Made by a program: the position numbers and the translations under genes. The notes below the pieces were generated by a model. It did no database searches. It saw nothing but the letters and a program-made list of their open reading frames with translations, and had not been told where the DNA came from. Source: Mycolicibacterium neworleansense (GTDB lineage: Bacteria; Actinomycetota; Actinomycetes; Mycobacteriales; Mycobacteriaceae). From it: a stretch of DNA of 64,000 nt. Shown here in pieces: positions 43,375 through 53,432 of this stretch. Numbering within the stretch: position 1 is the first letter of the stretch; every line of letters begins with the position of its first letter. The DNA lies in NCBI RefSeq assembly GCF_001245615.1, contig NZ_CWKH01000001.1, forward strand, positions 2,728,001 through 2,792,000, written 5' to 3'.

Positions 43375-44067
43375 ATGAGCCGCATTACCACCTCGATCAG
43401 GTCATCCGACGCCGAAAATGACGCACCCGCGGGCCCTTCCCGGTTCAAGTCCGTGCTGTCAGGGTGGCCGTTGACATGGTTCCTCATCGTGGCGATCGCC
43501 GTCGGCTCAACCATCGCGGCATGGGCGGTGGGCGGTGTCAACGGAGCCAACCTCGGCATCCGCATCACCGCCCGGACATCGGCGATACTGTTCTTGCTTG
43601 CCTTCACCGCGTCGTCGCTCTACCAATTGTGGCCGAACGACACCACCAAGTGGATCCGCCGCAACCGCCGCTATCTCGGCGTCGGGTTTGCCGGTTCCCA
43701 TTTCGTCCACGCCGGATTCATCGTCACAACAATCGTTCTGAACACGCAACGGTTCGAGACCCGCGTCGTCGATCCCACCCCGCACGGCGTGTTCGTCCTG
43801 GATTTCATCGCCTACGGATTCATCATCGCGATGACCATCACCTCGTTCGACCGCGTCTCCAAACGCATGCAGTACTCGACGTGGAAGCGCCTGCACCTCA
43901 CCGGCAGTTACGTCATCTGGTTCACCTTCTTCATCGCCTACTGGCGCCGAGGCGTCACCTACACCGAGTTCTACGGACCGTTCCTGATGATCGTGGTGGC
44001 CGCGCTGATCATCCGGTTCATCGCCAAGGCGAGGCGTGGTGCGGCCAAAGCCGGCCACACCACGTAA
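43375..44067 (+). CDS. Ferric-reductase-like transmembrane protein
   Basis: 230 residues with six hydrophobic segments, matching the ferric reductase-like transmembrane domain (MsrQ/YedZ side). Candidate haem ligands are the His residues in GSHFVHAGF and WKRLHLTGSYVIW. It would carry electrons across the membrane, from quinol or flavin to an outer acceptor. No soluble partner (MsrP, NAD-flavin domain) is encoded next to it. The ATG at 43375 is supported by homology-like composition. Partner unknown. Confidence 0.75.
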   Translation: MSRITTSIRSSDAENDAPAGPSRFKSVLSGWPLTWFLIVAIAVGSTIAAWAVGGVNGANLGIRITARTSAILFLLAFTASSLYQLWPNDTTKWIRRNRRYLGVGFAGSHFVHAGFIVTTIVLNTQRFETRVVDPTPHGVFVLDFIAYGFIIAMTITSFDRVSKRMQYSTWKRLHLTGSYVIWFTFFIAYWRRGVTYTEFYGPFLMIVVAALIIRFIAKARRGAAKAGHTT

Positions 44068-44088
44068 CCAGCACCCTTGCGGACTTCT

Positions 44089-44106
44089 GACCGATCGGTC
44101 TAATCT
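44089..44106. promoter_or_regulatory. TetR operator over the promoter of the glycosyltransferase operon
   Basis: GACCGATCGGTC (44089-44100) is a perfect 12-bp palindrome. TAATCT (44101-44106) directly follows it and ends 6 bp before the ATG at 44113, so the operator overlaps the core promoter of a leaderless transcript. Confidence 0.65.
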
Positions 44107-44112
44107 CAGACC

Positions 44113-44738
44113 ATGCGGTCAGATCGGACGAAGACGTTTACCGAGCAGGCCCGCCGCCGGCAGATTGTCGAGGGCGCGCTGGAGGTGATCGCCGAACAGG
44201 GCTATCCGCAGGCTTCCCTGGCGCGCATCGCCGAACACATCGGTATCGCGAAAAGCGCTGTGCTGTACCACTTCACCAGCAAGTCCGAAGTGGTCGAGGC
44301 GGTCTTCACCGAGATCTTCGCCCGTGGCGCCGCGGTGATCGTGCCAGCGGTCAACGCCGAAACCTCCGCGGCGGCAAAGCTGTCCGCCTACATCCGGGCC
44401 AACGTCACGTTCGTCGCGGCCAACCGATCGGCGGCCGTGGCGATGCTCGAACTCATCTCGGGTTACCGCGACGCAGACGGATTGCGGGTCGACCAGTCCG
44501 CGGCCAAAGCCGTCCAGGAGCATCCCCCGACCGGGGACCTGGCCGCGCTCGACCCGCAGAGCATCTTCTCCGCTGGCGTGGGCAACGGTGAGTTCCGGGA
44601 GCTGTCACCGACGTTCATGAAGAACATCCTGCGTGGCGCGCTCGACAGCGCCGCGCAAGAATACGCACGCGACCCCGACTACGACGTCATCGGCCACGGC
44701 GAAGCGCTCATCGAGATCTTCGAGAAGGCCACCGCACC

Positions 44739-44742
<4 letters not shown>
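44113..44742 (+). CDS. TetR-family repressor of the UGT-AtpE-UGT operon
   Basis: 209 residues. The HTH region is QIVEGALEVIAEQGYPQASLARIAEHIGIAKSAVLYHF at about 17-54 (key: GYPQASLARIA and GIAKSAVLYHFTSKSE). The ligand-binding domain fills the remainder. Its stop overlaps the GTG of the first glycosyltransferase, so it heads the operon and probably represses it together with itself through the palindrome at 44089-44100. Ligand unknown; given the downstream genes, a glycosylatable drug-like compound is a reasonable guess. Confidence 0.88.
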
Positions 44743-46248
<1,506 letters not shown>

Positions 46249-47195
46249 GTGGCGACCATTGCGATCATCGCGATCGGCAGCCGTGGCGATGTAGCTCCGC
46301 TGACCGGGGTCGGTGTGCGGCTACAGCAAGCCGGGCACCGCGTGATCATGGTGGCGTATCAGGCTTTCGCCAACCTGGTAACCGGCTGTGGGCTGGAGTT
46401 TCGCGCACTGGATGACGGGCTCACCGACGCCTCAACCGGTCTTTCCGATCTGTCAGCACGCCAAGCCGCAAAAGCCATGGCGGCGTTCCTCTCTCCACAC
46501 GGCATGCGGGCTTTGGGCGATCAAGTGTCGGCCGTTGTCCGTGACGAACCGGTAGACGCGCTGCTCCTCTCACCATTCGCGGAGCTGGCCGGCCATCCGC
46601 TGGCCGATGCACTCGCCGTACCCGCCATCAGCGTTCGGTTGCAGCCGTTCTCGGCTACCTCGCAATATCCGCCGGCGGTATTGGGCGCTTGGAGCGCCGG
46701 CCCGATCGGGAACCGGGCGGCAGCGCGGATCGGTGTGGCGGTGATCGACGGCGTATACGGCAGGACGGTCAATCACTTTCGCGCACAGCTCGATCTGCCC
46801 AAGGCCTCGGCACGATCGCTGAGACGGCGACGCACCGAAGCGCGCCTGCCGATCCTCTACGGCTACTCCCCCGCGGTGCTTCCCCGGCCGTCCGACTGGC
46901 GAGCCGGCGTCGAGGTCGTCGGCTACTGGTGGCCGGCGCAGCCGTCCGGCTGGCGACCGCCCGCCGAACTTGTGGAGTTCCTCGACGACGGTCCGCCACC
47001 GGTCGTGATCGGTTTCGGCAGCACCGTAACCAGCGATGCCGAAGCCCAACGACTGTCTGCGCTTGTGGCACAGGCTGTTCGGAGCGCCGGCGCCCGGGCG
47101 GTGGTGCAGACCGGCTGGGCGGGACTCGACGCGAGCGGGGACGACGTGATCGCGGTCGGCGACATACCCCACGACTGGCTCTTCGCGCGCGCGGC
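46249..47195 (+). pseudogene. Second UGT-type glycosyltransferase, truncated at a chimeric junction
   Basis: Homologous to the first glycosyltransferase from IAIIAIGSRGDVAPLTGVG through VIGFGSTVT, VVQTGWAGLDASGDDVIAVG and IPHDWLFARAA (about 316 codons). Exactly there the HHGGAGT donor-sugar motif and the last helices should follow, but the sequence changes to a 57-bp copy of MarR-gene DNA and then to the antisense of a nitronate monooxygenase fragment. The frame happens to stay open to 47730, so a fusion protein could be made, but it lacks the NDP-sugar site. It is most likely inactive. GTG start directly after the AtpE stop. Confidence 0.82.
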
Positions 47196-47252
47196 TGATC
47201 GCCTCGGCCAGCGCGGCTTGTGTCCGCACCGACGACCGGTCCAGGGCCAGCA
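47196..47252 (+). repeat. 57-bp direct repeat, copy A (displaced fragment of a MarR gene)
   Basis: Identical base for base to 50728-50784 (begins TGATCGCCTCGGCC, ends GGGCCAGCA). Copy B is the natural one, inside an intact MarR gene, encoding (minus strand) LALDRSSVRTQAALAEAIN-like residues. Copy A is flanked on the left by a broken glycosyltransferase and on the right by a broken nitronate monooxygenase, so it marks a rearrangement joint. Confidence 0.95.
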
Positions 47253-47751
47253 CCGGCACGTCGACAACGTCGAGCACCTCGGCCAGCAGCGGCAGAGTGC
47301 CGACGGTCGGCTCACCATGACCACCGCCCTCGGCCCCACGTGCCACCACCACGTCCACGCCCGCATCGACCGCGCGACGGGCCGCGTCAACCGTGGCCAC
47401 CTGCGTCGTCACGGTCAGGCCGGCGTCGTGCGCCCGGCGCACCCAGGACCAGTCCTGCCCGAAACTCACACTCAACAGGGCGGGCTGGGCCGTCAGCGCG
47501 ACGTCGAACAGATCCGGCCGGTCCTGAGCGACCCAGTGCACCAGGCCGATTCCGAATCTCTGCCCCTCGAGTCGCGCGAGCTCGGCGGACAGCTGCTCGG
47601 CCGTCGCCGAACTGCCCATGCCGACCATGCCCAGTCCTCCGGCAGCCGAGACCGCGGCAGCCAGCCGGCCGCCTGCCGCACCGCCCATGGGTGCGTTGAC
47701 GATGGGGACATCGATGCCGGTGGCCTGTGACCACGTGGTTGCCAAGCTCAC
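47253..47751 (-). pseudogene. Nitronate monooxygenase (2-nitropropane dioxygenase family), 3'-truncated
   Basis: The N-terminal half of an FMN-dependent TIM-barrel enzyme: GIDVPIVNAPMGGAAGGRLA, AVSAAGGLGMVGMG, FGIGLVHWV, VVARGAEGGGHGEPTVG and LLAEVLDVVDVPVLA (about 166 codons). Full-length members continue with AGGI and the second phosphate-binding region; here that is replaced by the 57-bp MarR fragment. The open frame runs on in antisense to the glycosyltransferase to 46570, but without homology. GTG start at 47751. It is divergent from the guanidine riboswitch promoter. Almost certainly non-functional. Confidence 0.8.
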
Positions 47752-47771
47752 AGCCTGCAATGTTACGTCGT

Positions 47772-47780
47772 TGTTACAAT
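47772..47780 (+). promoter_or_regulatory. Extended -10 promoter of the guanidine riboswitch
   Basis: TACAAT at 47775-47780 preceded by TG (47772-47773), an extended -10 element. Transcription would begin near 47787, 15 bases before the riboswitch. Confidence 0.5.
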
Positions 47781-47801
47781 GGGGATCGCCTGCACATGGC
47801 A

Positions 47802-47845
47802 CCGGACGAGGCGCACCCGTACCCGGCCAGCGACAAGACGGGGTG
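47802..47845 (+). promoter_or_regulatory. Guanidine-III (ykkC-III) riboswitch
   Basis: The RNA contains CCGGACGAGG (47802-47811), CCGTACCCGG (47817-47826) and GACAAGACGGGG (47832-47843) in the order and spacing of the ykkC-III consensus. CACCCGT (47814-47820) pairs with ACGGGGTG (about 47838-47845), and CCGG pairs in the pseudoknot. The ribosome site GGAGG (47849-47853) directly follows, so control is probably at translation initiation. It fits the Gdx exporter gene downstream. Confidence 0.88.
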
Positions 47846-47859
47846 TTTGGAGGTGTGCC

Positions 47860-48177
47860 ATGGCATGGCTGATTCTCGTTATCTCCGGCGTCCTCGAAGC
47901 GGTCTGGGCGACCGCCCTGAGCAAGACCGAAGGTTTCACCCGGCTCTGGCCGTCGGTGATATTCGGTGTGGCGCTTATCTTGTCGATGATCGGGCTGGCC
48001 ATGGCGATGCGCAGCCTGCCCCCTGGCACCAGCTACGCGATCTGGGTCGGCATCGGTGCGGTGCTGACCGTCGGTTTCGCGATGATAACCGGTGCCGAAT
48101 CGGCTTCGGTGATCAAGGTGGTGCTGATGCTCGGCGTCGTCGGCTGCATCGTCGGCCTGAAGGCCGTCAGCCACTAG
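47860..48177 (+). CDS. SMR-family guanidinium exporter (Gdx type)
   Basis: 105 residues with four transmembrane helices. Glu13 in ISGVLEAVWA is the essential proton/substrate site of SMR proteins. ALSKTEGFTRLWPS and PPGTSYAIWVGIGA are typical of the Gdx (SugE) subtype, as opposed to EmrE drug exporters. The guanidine-III riboswitch upstream confirms guanidinium as the likely substrate, exported in exchange for protons by an antiparallel dimer. The ATG at 47860 follows GGAGG; a longer frame to 47779 runs through the riboswitch and is rejected. Confidence 0.92.
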   Translation: MAWLILVISGVLEAVWATALSKTEGFTRLWPSVIFGVALILSMIGLAMAMRSLPPGTSYAIWVGIGAVLTVGFAMITGAESASVIKVVLMLGVVGCIVGLKAVSH

Positions 48178-48193
48178 AAGTTTTCCCGCCCCG

Positions 48194-48306
48194 CTTTGTC
48201 ACGCCAGCGTGGCTGTCGACCGCCGGCGCCACTCCAGCGTGACAAAGTGCGGCGAGTCCGCACGCTAGCGTGACGCTCGACCTCGGGCGCCACTCTGGCG
48301 TGACAG
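48194..48306. repeat. 61-bp imperfect tandem repeats with palindromes after gdx
   Basis: Two units start at 48200 and 48261. Shared blocks are CACGCYAGCGTG and GCGCCACTCYRGCGTGACA, the latter at 48226-48244 and 48287-48305. CACGCTAGCGTG (48261-48272) is a perfect palindrome. In unit 1 CTTTGTCACGC (48194-48204) pairs with GCGTGACAAAG (48236-48246), forming a hairpin right after gdx. A decayed third unit follows near 48320. Possibly a bidirectional terminator or a small intergenic repeat element. Confidence 0.65.
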
Positions 48307-48397
48307 AGCGAGGGCGGTCAAGGCACGGCGTGGCAGAGCGCGGGCGGGGCAAGTGCGAGGGCGGGCGAGAGCGCGGGGCTCGCGACGAGCACAACCC

Positions 48398-49414
48398 CTA
48401 CCGCCGCAGTAACCGCGAAAGCCCGAGGGCGCCAATGGCTCCCGCAGCAGCGGCGGCCAATGCACCGAACACCCCGATCCCCTCGCGGACCTGCACCCTG
48501 GTGACGATCTGCGCGGGGTCCGGTGGTGGCACCGGCGCCTCGGCCAGGCTCTCCTTGGATGTCGCTGCCCAGGCCGTCGCGAACAGAATGAGTCGCGCGG
48601 TGACATAGGCGAACACCATCAGACCCAGCACCGGTCCGAACGTCGCCCCGGCTGGGCCGTTGAGCACGGACTGCAGGTAGATCGACGCCACCTGTTTGAA
48701 GATCTCGAATCCGACAGCCGCCAGGAGGCCGCCGCGGATCGACCGGCGGAACGGCACCGGCTCGCGCGGCAATCGGGAGATGATCCAGGTGAACAACAAC
48801 CACGAGATCGCGACCGATACGGCGATCGATACGAGGCGCAACCCGCTTCCGAGCAAGGCGCCGTCATGAAGGCCGATCCAGCGCAACACCCTTCGCATCA
48901 ACGTCGGATCGCCGAGCACCGTGAGCCCGATGGTGATCACCATGGCCAGGAACGCCGACACCAGGGCGAGCAGGTCCGAGAGCTTGTTGCCGACGAAGCT
49001 GGACTCGGCGTGCTGCTCCCACATCTGGCTCAGCGCCTCGCGCAGGTTGGCCATCCAACCCAGGCCGGCCCACGCCGCGGTGGCCAAGCCGATCACGCCG
49101 ACGGTGCCGCGCGACGCGATGGCCGAGTCCATCAGCGTCACAAGTTGCTGGCCGAGATCACCCGACACCGCCTGACGGATCCGCTGCTCGATTTCCTCGA
49201 GCAGGTCCGGACGCCGCGACAGCAGGAAACCGCCCGCCGCGAAGCCGACCATCAGCAACGGGAAGAGAGCGAAGATCGTGAAATAGGTGATGCCGGCGGC
49301 ATAGAAGTTGCCGTTGCAGTCGTTGTAGCGCTCCTGCGCCCGCATCACATGGTCGAACCAGGGAAAGCGGGCGCGTAGCCGGTCCAGGAATCCCGGCTTC
49401 TCGGGCTCGTCCAC
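48398..49414 (-). CDS. YihY/virulence factor BrkB-family membrane protein (Rv3335c-like)
   Basis: 338 residues with about six transmembrane helices. Family marks are FYAAGITYFTIFALFPLLMVG, GLGWMANLREALSQMWEQ, WLLFTWIISRLPREPVPFRR and GPVLGLMVFAYVTARLILFATAWAA. Length and position next to trpS match Rv3335c. The function of the family is not established. GTG at 49414 is preferred since GGGGAGG lies eight bases upstream; a TTG six bases earlier is too close to that site. It ends in a disordered Ala/Gly-rich tail. Confidence 0.85.
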   Translation of the reverse strand: MDEPEKPGFLDRLRARFPWFDHVMRAQERYNDCNGNFYAAGITYFTIFALFPLLMVGFAAGGFLLSRRPDLLEEIEQRIRQAVSGDLGQQLVTLMDSAIASRGTVGVIGLATAAWAGLGWMANLREALSQMWEQHAESSFVGNKLSDLLALVSAFLAMVITIGLTVLGDPTLMRRVLRWIGLHDGALLGSGLRLVSIAVSVAISWLLFTWIISRLPREPVPFRRSIRGGLLAAVGFEIFKQVASIYLQSVLNGPAGATFGPVLGLMVFAYVTARLILFATAWAATSKESLAEAPVPPPDPAQIVTRVQVREGIGVFGALAAAAAGAIGALGLSRLLRR

Positions 49415-49435
49415 CGCCAACCCCTCCCCTGGCGC

Positions 49436-50476
<1,041 letters not shown>

Positions 50477-50899
50477 TCATCGGGATTCTTCGCGGGTCAG
50501 CTGCTGTAGCACTCGCAGGAACACTTTCCGATCGTCGGCGGACAACTCGCCCAGCCAGCGCTCCTCCCCGCGCTGGATGTCCCGCTGGACCGCATCCTTG
50601 ACCGCCCGGCCCGCTTCGGTGATGGCCAACAGCCGCACGCGGCGGTCGTCGGGATCGGCCTCGCGCTCGATCAAGCCCTGCTGTTGCAGGTCATCGAGGG
50701 TCCGAATGATGCGCGTCTTGTCGGCATTGATCGCCTCGGCCAGCGCGGCTTGTGTCCGCACCGACGACCGGTCCAGGGCCAGCAGGACGACATAGCCCCA
50801 CATCGTCAGGCCGTGGGCATCGAGCACCGGCTGCTCGGCGTCGATCATCTCCCGCAGCAGCGGGGCGAGCATGGCCGCCAAGTCCGGGCGTCGAGACAT
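50477..50899 (-). CDS. MarR-family regulator (donor of the 57-bp repeat)
   Basis: 140 residues. It has LTMWGYVVLLALDRSSVRTQAALAEAI (about 31-57), the recognition helix INADKTRIIRTLDDLQQQGL, and the wing READPDDRRVRLLAITEAGRA with DxRxxR. Codons of residues about 39-57 are the segment copied at 47196-47252. The intact frame and normal end show that this copy is the original. It is divergent from the TIGR03086 gene, with palindromes between. Ligand unknown. Confidence 0.87.
   Translation of the reverse strand: MSRRPDLAAMLAPLLREMIDAEQPVLDAHGLTMWGYVVLLALDRSSVRTQAALAEAINADKTRIIRTLDDLQQQGLIEREADPDDRRVRLLAITEAGRAVKDAVQRDIQRGEERWLGELSADDRKVFLRVLQQLTREESR
50728..50784 (+). repeat. 57-bp direct repeat, copy B (native, inside the MarR gene)
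   Basis: Exact match to 47196-47252, same orientation, start-to-start distance 3532 bp. The sequence diverges abruptly on both sides. It lies in the coding region of the intact MarR gene. Confidence 0.95.
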
Positions 50900-50935
50900 C
50901 CGATCAGCGTAAGCGTTGCAATATTATGTGCTCAT

Positions 50936-50948
50936 GCTTATCGTAAGC
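50936..50948. promoter_or_regulatory. Palindromic operator between MarR and TIGR03086 genes
   Basis: GCTTA-TCG-TAAGC (50936-50948) is a perfect inverted repeat 2 bp before the ATG at 50951. GCGTAAGCG (50907-50915) is a related half-site near the MarR start. Probable MarR binding sites covering both gene starts. Confidence 0.6.
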
Positions 50949-50950
50949 GC

Positions 50951-51568
50951 ATGCATACTATTGAAGTAGACTTACGCCCCCTGCACCGCGTCGCCGTTCT
51001 GCGCTCCGTCGAAGCCGTCGATGCGGTCCGCTCATCCGACCTGGACCGCCCCACCCCGTGTGCGGAGTGGACGCTGGCCGATCTCCTGGCCCATATGACC
51101 GTGCAGCACCGCGGATTCGCCGCGGCCGCCCGCGGACGCGGCGCCGATGAATCGGTCTGGGATGTCGAGACCGTGGCCGACGCCGTGCGCGCCGACCCGG
51201 TCGGTATGTACGCCGATGCCGCACACGACGTGCTCGACGCCTTCGCGGCAGACGGAATCACCGAGGCCACGTTCGCCTTGCCCGAGTTCGGACCGAATGC
51301 GACGTTCCCGGGCGCCCTGGCGATCGGATTCCATCTCGTCGATTACGCCGTACACGGCTGGGATGTCGCAGCCAGCCTCGCTGCGTCCTACGAGCTGCCC
51401 GCCGACGTGGTCGCTGCCGTGCTGCCGCTGGTGCTCGCGATCCCCGACGGCGACTTCCGCGACACTCCCGCGTCACCGTTCGACCGGGCCGTCAACGCCT
51501 CGGCAGCAACGGATTTCGAGAGGGTCCTGCTACACCTCGGCCGCCGGCCGGGCTGGCGTCAGCCGTAG
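50951..51568 (+). CDS. TIGR03086-family DinB-like metal-binding protein
   Basis: 205 residues, four-helix DinB/mycothiol-dependent maleylpyruvate isomerase-like fold. SVEAVDAVRSSDLDRPTPCA with EWTLADLLAHMTVQHRGFA is the typical N-terminal motif, and GFHLVDYAVHGWDVA carries further metal-site His residues. Such proteins often use mycothiol or coordinate a metal near the helix bundle; exact chemistry is unknown. The ATG at 50951 follows the operator, so the mRNA has almost no leader. It overlaps the convergent xthA by 10 bp. Confidence 0.82.
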   Translation: MHTIEVDLRPLHRVAVLRSVEAVDAVRSSDLDRPTPCAEWTLADLLAHMTVQHRGFAAAARGRGADESVWDVETVADAVRADPVGMYADAAHDVLDAFAADGITEATFALPEFGPNATFPGALAIGFHLVDYAVHGWDVAASLAASYELPADVVAAVLPLVLAIPDGDFRDTPASPFDRAVNASAATDFERVLLHLGRRPGWRQP

Positions 51569-52368
51569 CAGACCGTCACCGGTGAGTGATCCGACCACCG
51601 CAGCGCGTACAGCTCGGCCCGGTCCACCCGGGCCGACGTGGCCTTGACCGCCAGCGTCGGGCTGGCCAGGTGATAGTCGATGCGCCAGCCGGCGTCGTTG
51701 TCGAAAGCCTTGCCGCGCCACGACCACCAGCTGTAGGGCCCGGCCACGTCGGGATGCAGCACCCGCACCACATCCACCCAGCCCGTACCCAGCAGCTCGG
51801 TCAGCCAAGCCCGTTCACTGGGCAGAAAGCCCGCCTTCTTGACGTTGCCCTTCCAGTTCTTGATGTCGTTCTCGGTGTGCGCGATGTTCCAATCCCCGCA
51901 CAGCACCGCATCACGAGAGTGCAGCTCGGCCATCCGGGCCGCGACCGTGGCCATGAACCGTTCCTTTTCCAGCTGGCGGTCCGTCTCGGCCTCGCCGGTC
52001 GGCACGTAGATGCTGGCGACCGTGACGCCCGCGGTGTCCACCTCGAGGTAGCGCCCGTGGGTCTCGAACTCCTCGGAGACCAGCAGCCGCGCCGCCTCGA
52101 TGGGATGCCGGGACAGCACGGCAACACCGTTGCGGCCCTTCACATGCGGAACCGCCGAGGCCAGATTCCAGCCATCGGCCAGAGCCGGCGCCAGAGCATC
52201 ATTGAGTTGCTCGTCGTCAGCCCGTGTCTCCTGCAGGCACACCACGTCGGCCTCGGTCTCTTTGAGCCAGGGCAGCAGGCCGAGATTGTCGGTGGACCGC
52301 TGCTTGACCGCGGCGCGAATGCCGTTGACGTTGATGGTGCTGACGGTCAGAGGTGCCGGAGATGCCAC
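51559..52368 (-). CDS. xthA: Exodeoxyribonuclease III/AP endonuclease
   Basis: 269 residues of the EEP nuclease fold. Catalytic motifs: NVNGIRAA, LQETRADD (metal Glu), VLCGDWNIAHTENDI (Asp and Asn) and WSDHSPV (His at the end). It cuts 5' to abasic sites and removes 3' blocks in base-excision repair. Normal length. GTG start at 52368. Rv0427c counterpart, but placed beside trpS as in other rapid growers, from memory. Confidence 0.94.
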   Translation of the reverse strand: MASPAPLTVSTINVNGIRAAVKQRSTDNLGLLPWLKETEADVVCLQETRADDEQLNDALAPALADGWNLASAVPHVKGRNGVAVLSRHPIEAARLLVSEEFETHGRYLEVDTAGVTVASIYVPTGEAETDRQLEKERFMATVAARMAELHSRDAVLCGDWNIAHTENDIKNWKGNVKKAGFLPSERAWLTELLGTGWVDVVRVLHPDVAGPYSWWSWRGKAFDNDAGWRIDYHLASPTLAVKATSARVDRAELYALRWSDHSPVTVCYG

Positions 52369-52427
52369 GCCCAGACCCTACCGATCCACACCGACAGGCC
52401 CTTGCGGTACCGGCGGTATCGCCTTAA

Positions 52428-53266
52428 TGTCTGGCGGCATGGCTGAACGCGCTCCCATCCACCTGGGCTCGGGCGAACCGATCCTGCTGCTGCACCCGTT
52501 CCTCCTGTCGCAGAGCGTGTGGAAGTACGTCGCACCGCAACTCGCCCAGACCGGCCGCTACGAGGTGTTCGCCCCCACCATGGCCGGCCACCACGGCGGC
52601 GCGCACGCGCCCGTTCTCCTCGACGTCGCGACGCTGGCCGACGACGTCGAACGCCGGCTCGACAAACTGGGCTGGTGCACGGCGCACATCGTCGGCAATT
52701 CCCTGGGCGGCTGGGTGGCCTTCGAGCTCGAACGACGCGGCCGGGCTCGCACGTTGACCGGCATCGCGCCCGCGGGCGGCTGGTCACGGTTCACGCCGGC
52801 GAAGTACGAGATCATCGCCAAGTTCATGGCCGCGCTGCCGGTGGTGCTGGCCACCACCGCACTTCGTCAGCAGGTCCTGAAATTGCCGCTGTCCGAGCAG
52901 ATCTCATATCTGGCCGTGAGTGCGACGCCCGACGTGCTCAACGCAGGCGACCGGCAGGATCTGGTCGAGGATGTCGCACACTGCCCGGCCTACTTCAAGC
53001 TCATGGTCAAGGCGCTGACCACCGCAGGCCTGATGGAGATCAAGAATTCGCGAACCCCAACCCAGCTCGTGATCTGCGAGAAAGACCGGGTGCTGCCCGC
53101 ACCGCGGTTCACCCGCCATTTCACCGCGAACCTGGCCCCCGACGCGGTGGTGAAGACGCTGAAGGGCGTCGGGCACGTGCCGATGTTCGAGGCACCCGAC
53201 ACCATTACACGGGTGATCACCGAATTCGTGGACCGGAACATCGACCAACCGCGCGCGACGGGCTGA
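52428..53266 (+). CDS. Alpha/beta-hydrolase
   Basis: 278 residues. The nucleophile motif is VGNSLGG (Ser92), the oxyanion loop LLLHPFLLS, and the acid and His lie in ICEKDRVLP and GVGHVPMFEAP. The layout is that of epoxide-hydrolase/esterase-like mycobacterial enzymes. Substrate unknown. Start ambiguous: ATG at 52428 or ATG at 52440 (MAERAP); neither has a clear ribosome site. It stands alone between xthA (divergent) and the secreted protein gene. Confidence 0.82.
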
Positions 53267-53295
53267 ACCCGTCGATTCGAAATTCACGCGACTAG

Positions 53296-53336
53296 TTGCG
53301 ATCGCAATATTCCCGAAGTAAATTACCTGCGTAATT
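53296..53336. promoter_or_regulatory. AT-rich promoter region with two palindromes before the secreted-protein gene
   Basis: TTGCGATCGCAA (53296-53307) and AATTAC-CTGC-GTAATT (53321-53336) lie in a locally A+T-rich stretch (about 53267-53380) that contrasts with the surroundings. They may bind a regulator or roadblock; no regulator gene is adjacent. Confidence 0.45.
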
Positions 53337-53432
53337 GACGTGACTTTAAAAATCCTCGTCCGCTAACGCGTTGCATAAGGCAAGCTCCGGAATGGCAGTT
53401 CACCAACCGCAATTCACTGGAGGGGGTTTGCA

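Noticed and set aside
47196..47730. C-terminal extension of the second glycosyltransferase as a novel domain
   Set aside because: It is the MarR fragment plus the antisense of the nitronate monooxygenase; the residues are Arg/His-rich shadow sequence.
46570..48174. A 534-codon minus-strand open frame read as one long protein
   Set aside because: Only its middle part (47253-47751) has homology; the rest is antisense of the riboswitch-gdx region and of the glycosyltransferase, plus the 57-bp MarR fragment.
53296..53307. TTGCGATCGCAA as an attachment site or origin element
   Set aside because: No integrase, dnaA or parS partner is nearby, and a 12-bp palindrome alone is better read as a possible operator.
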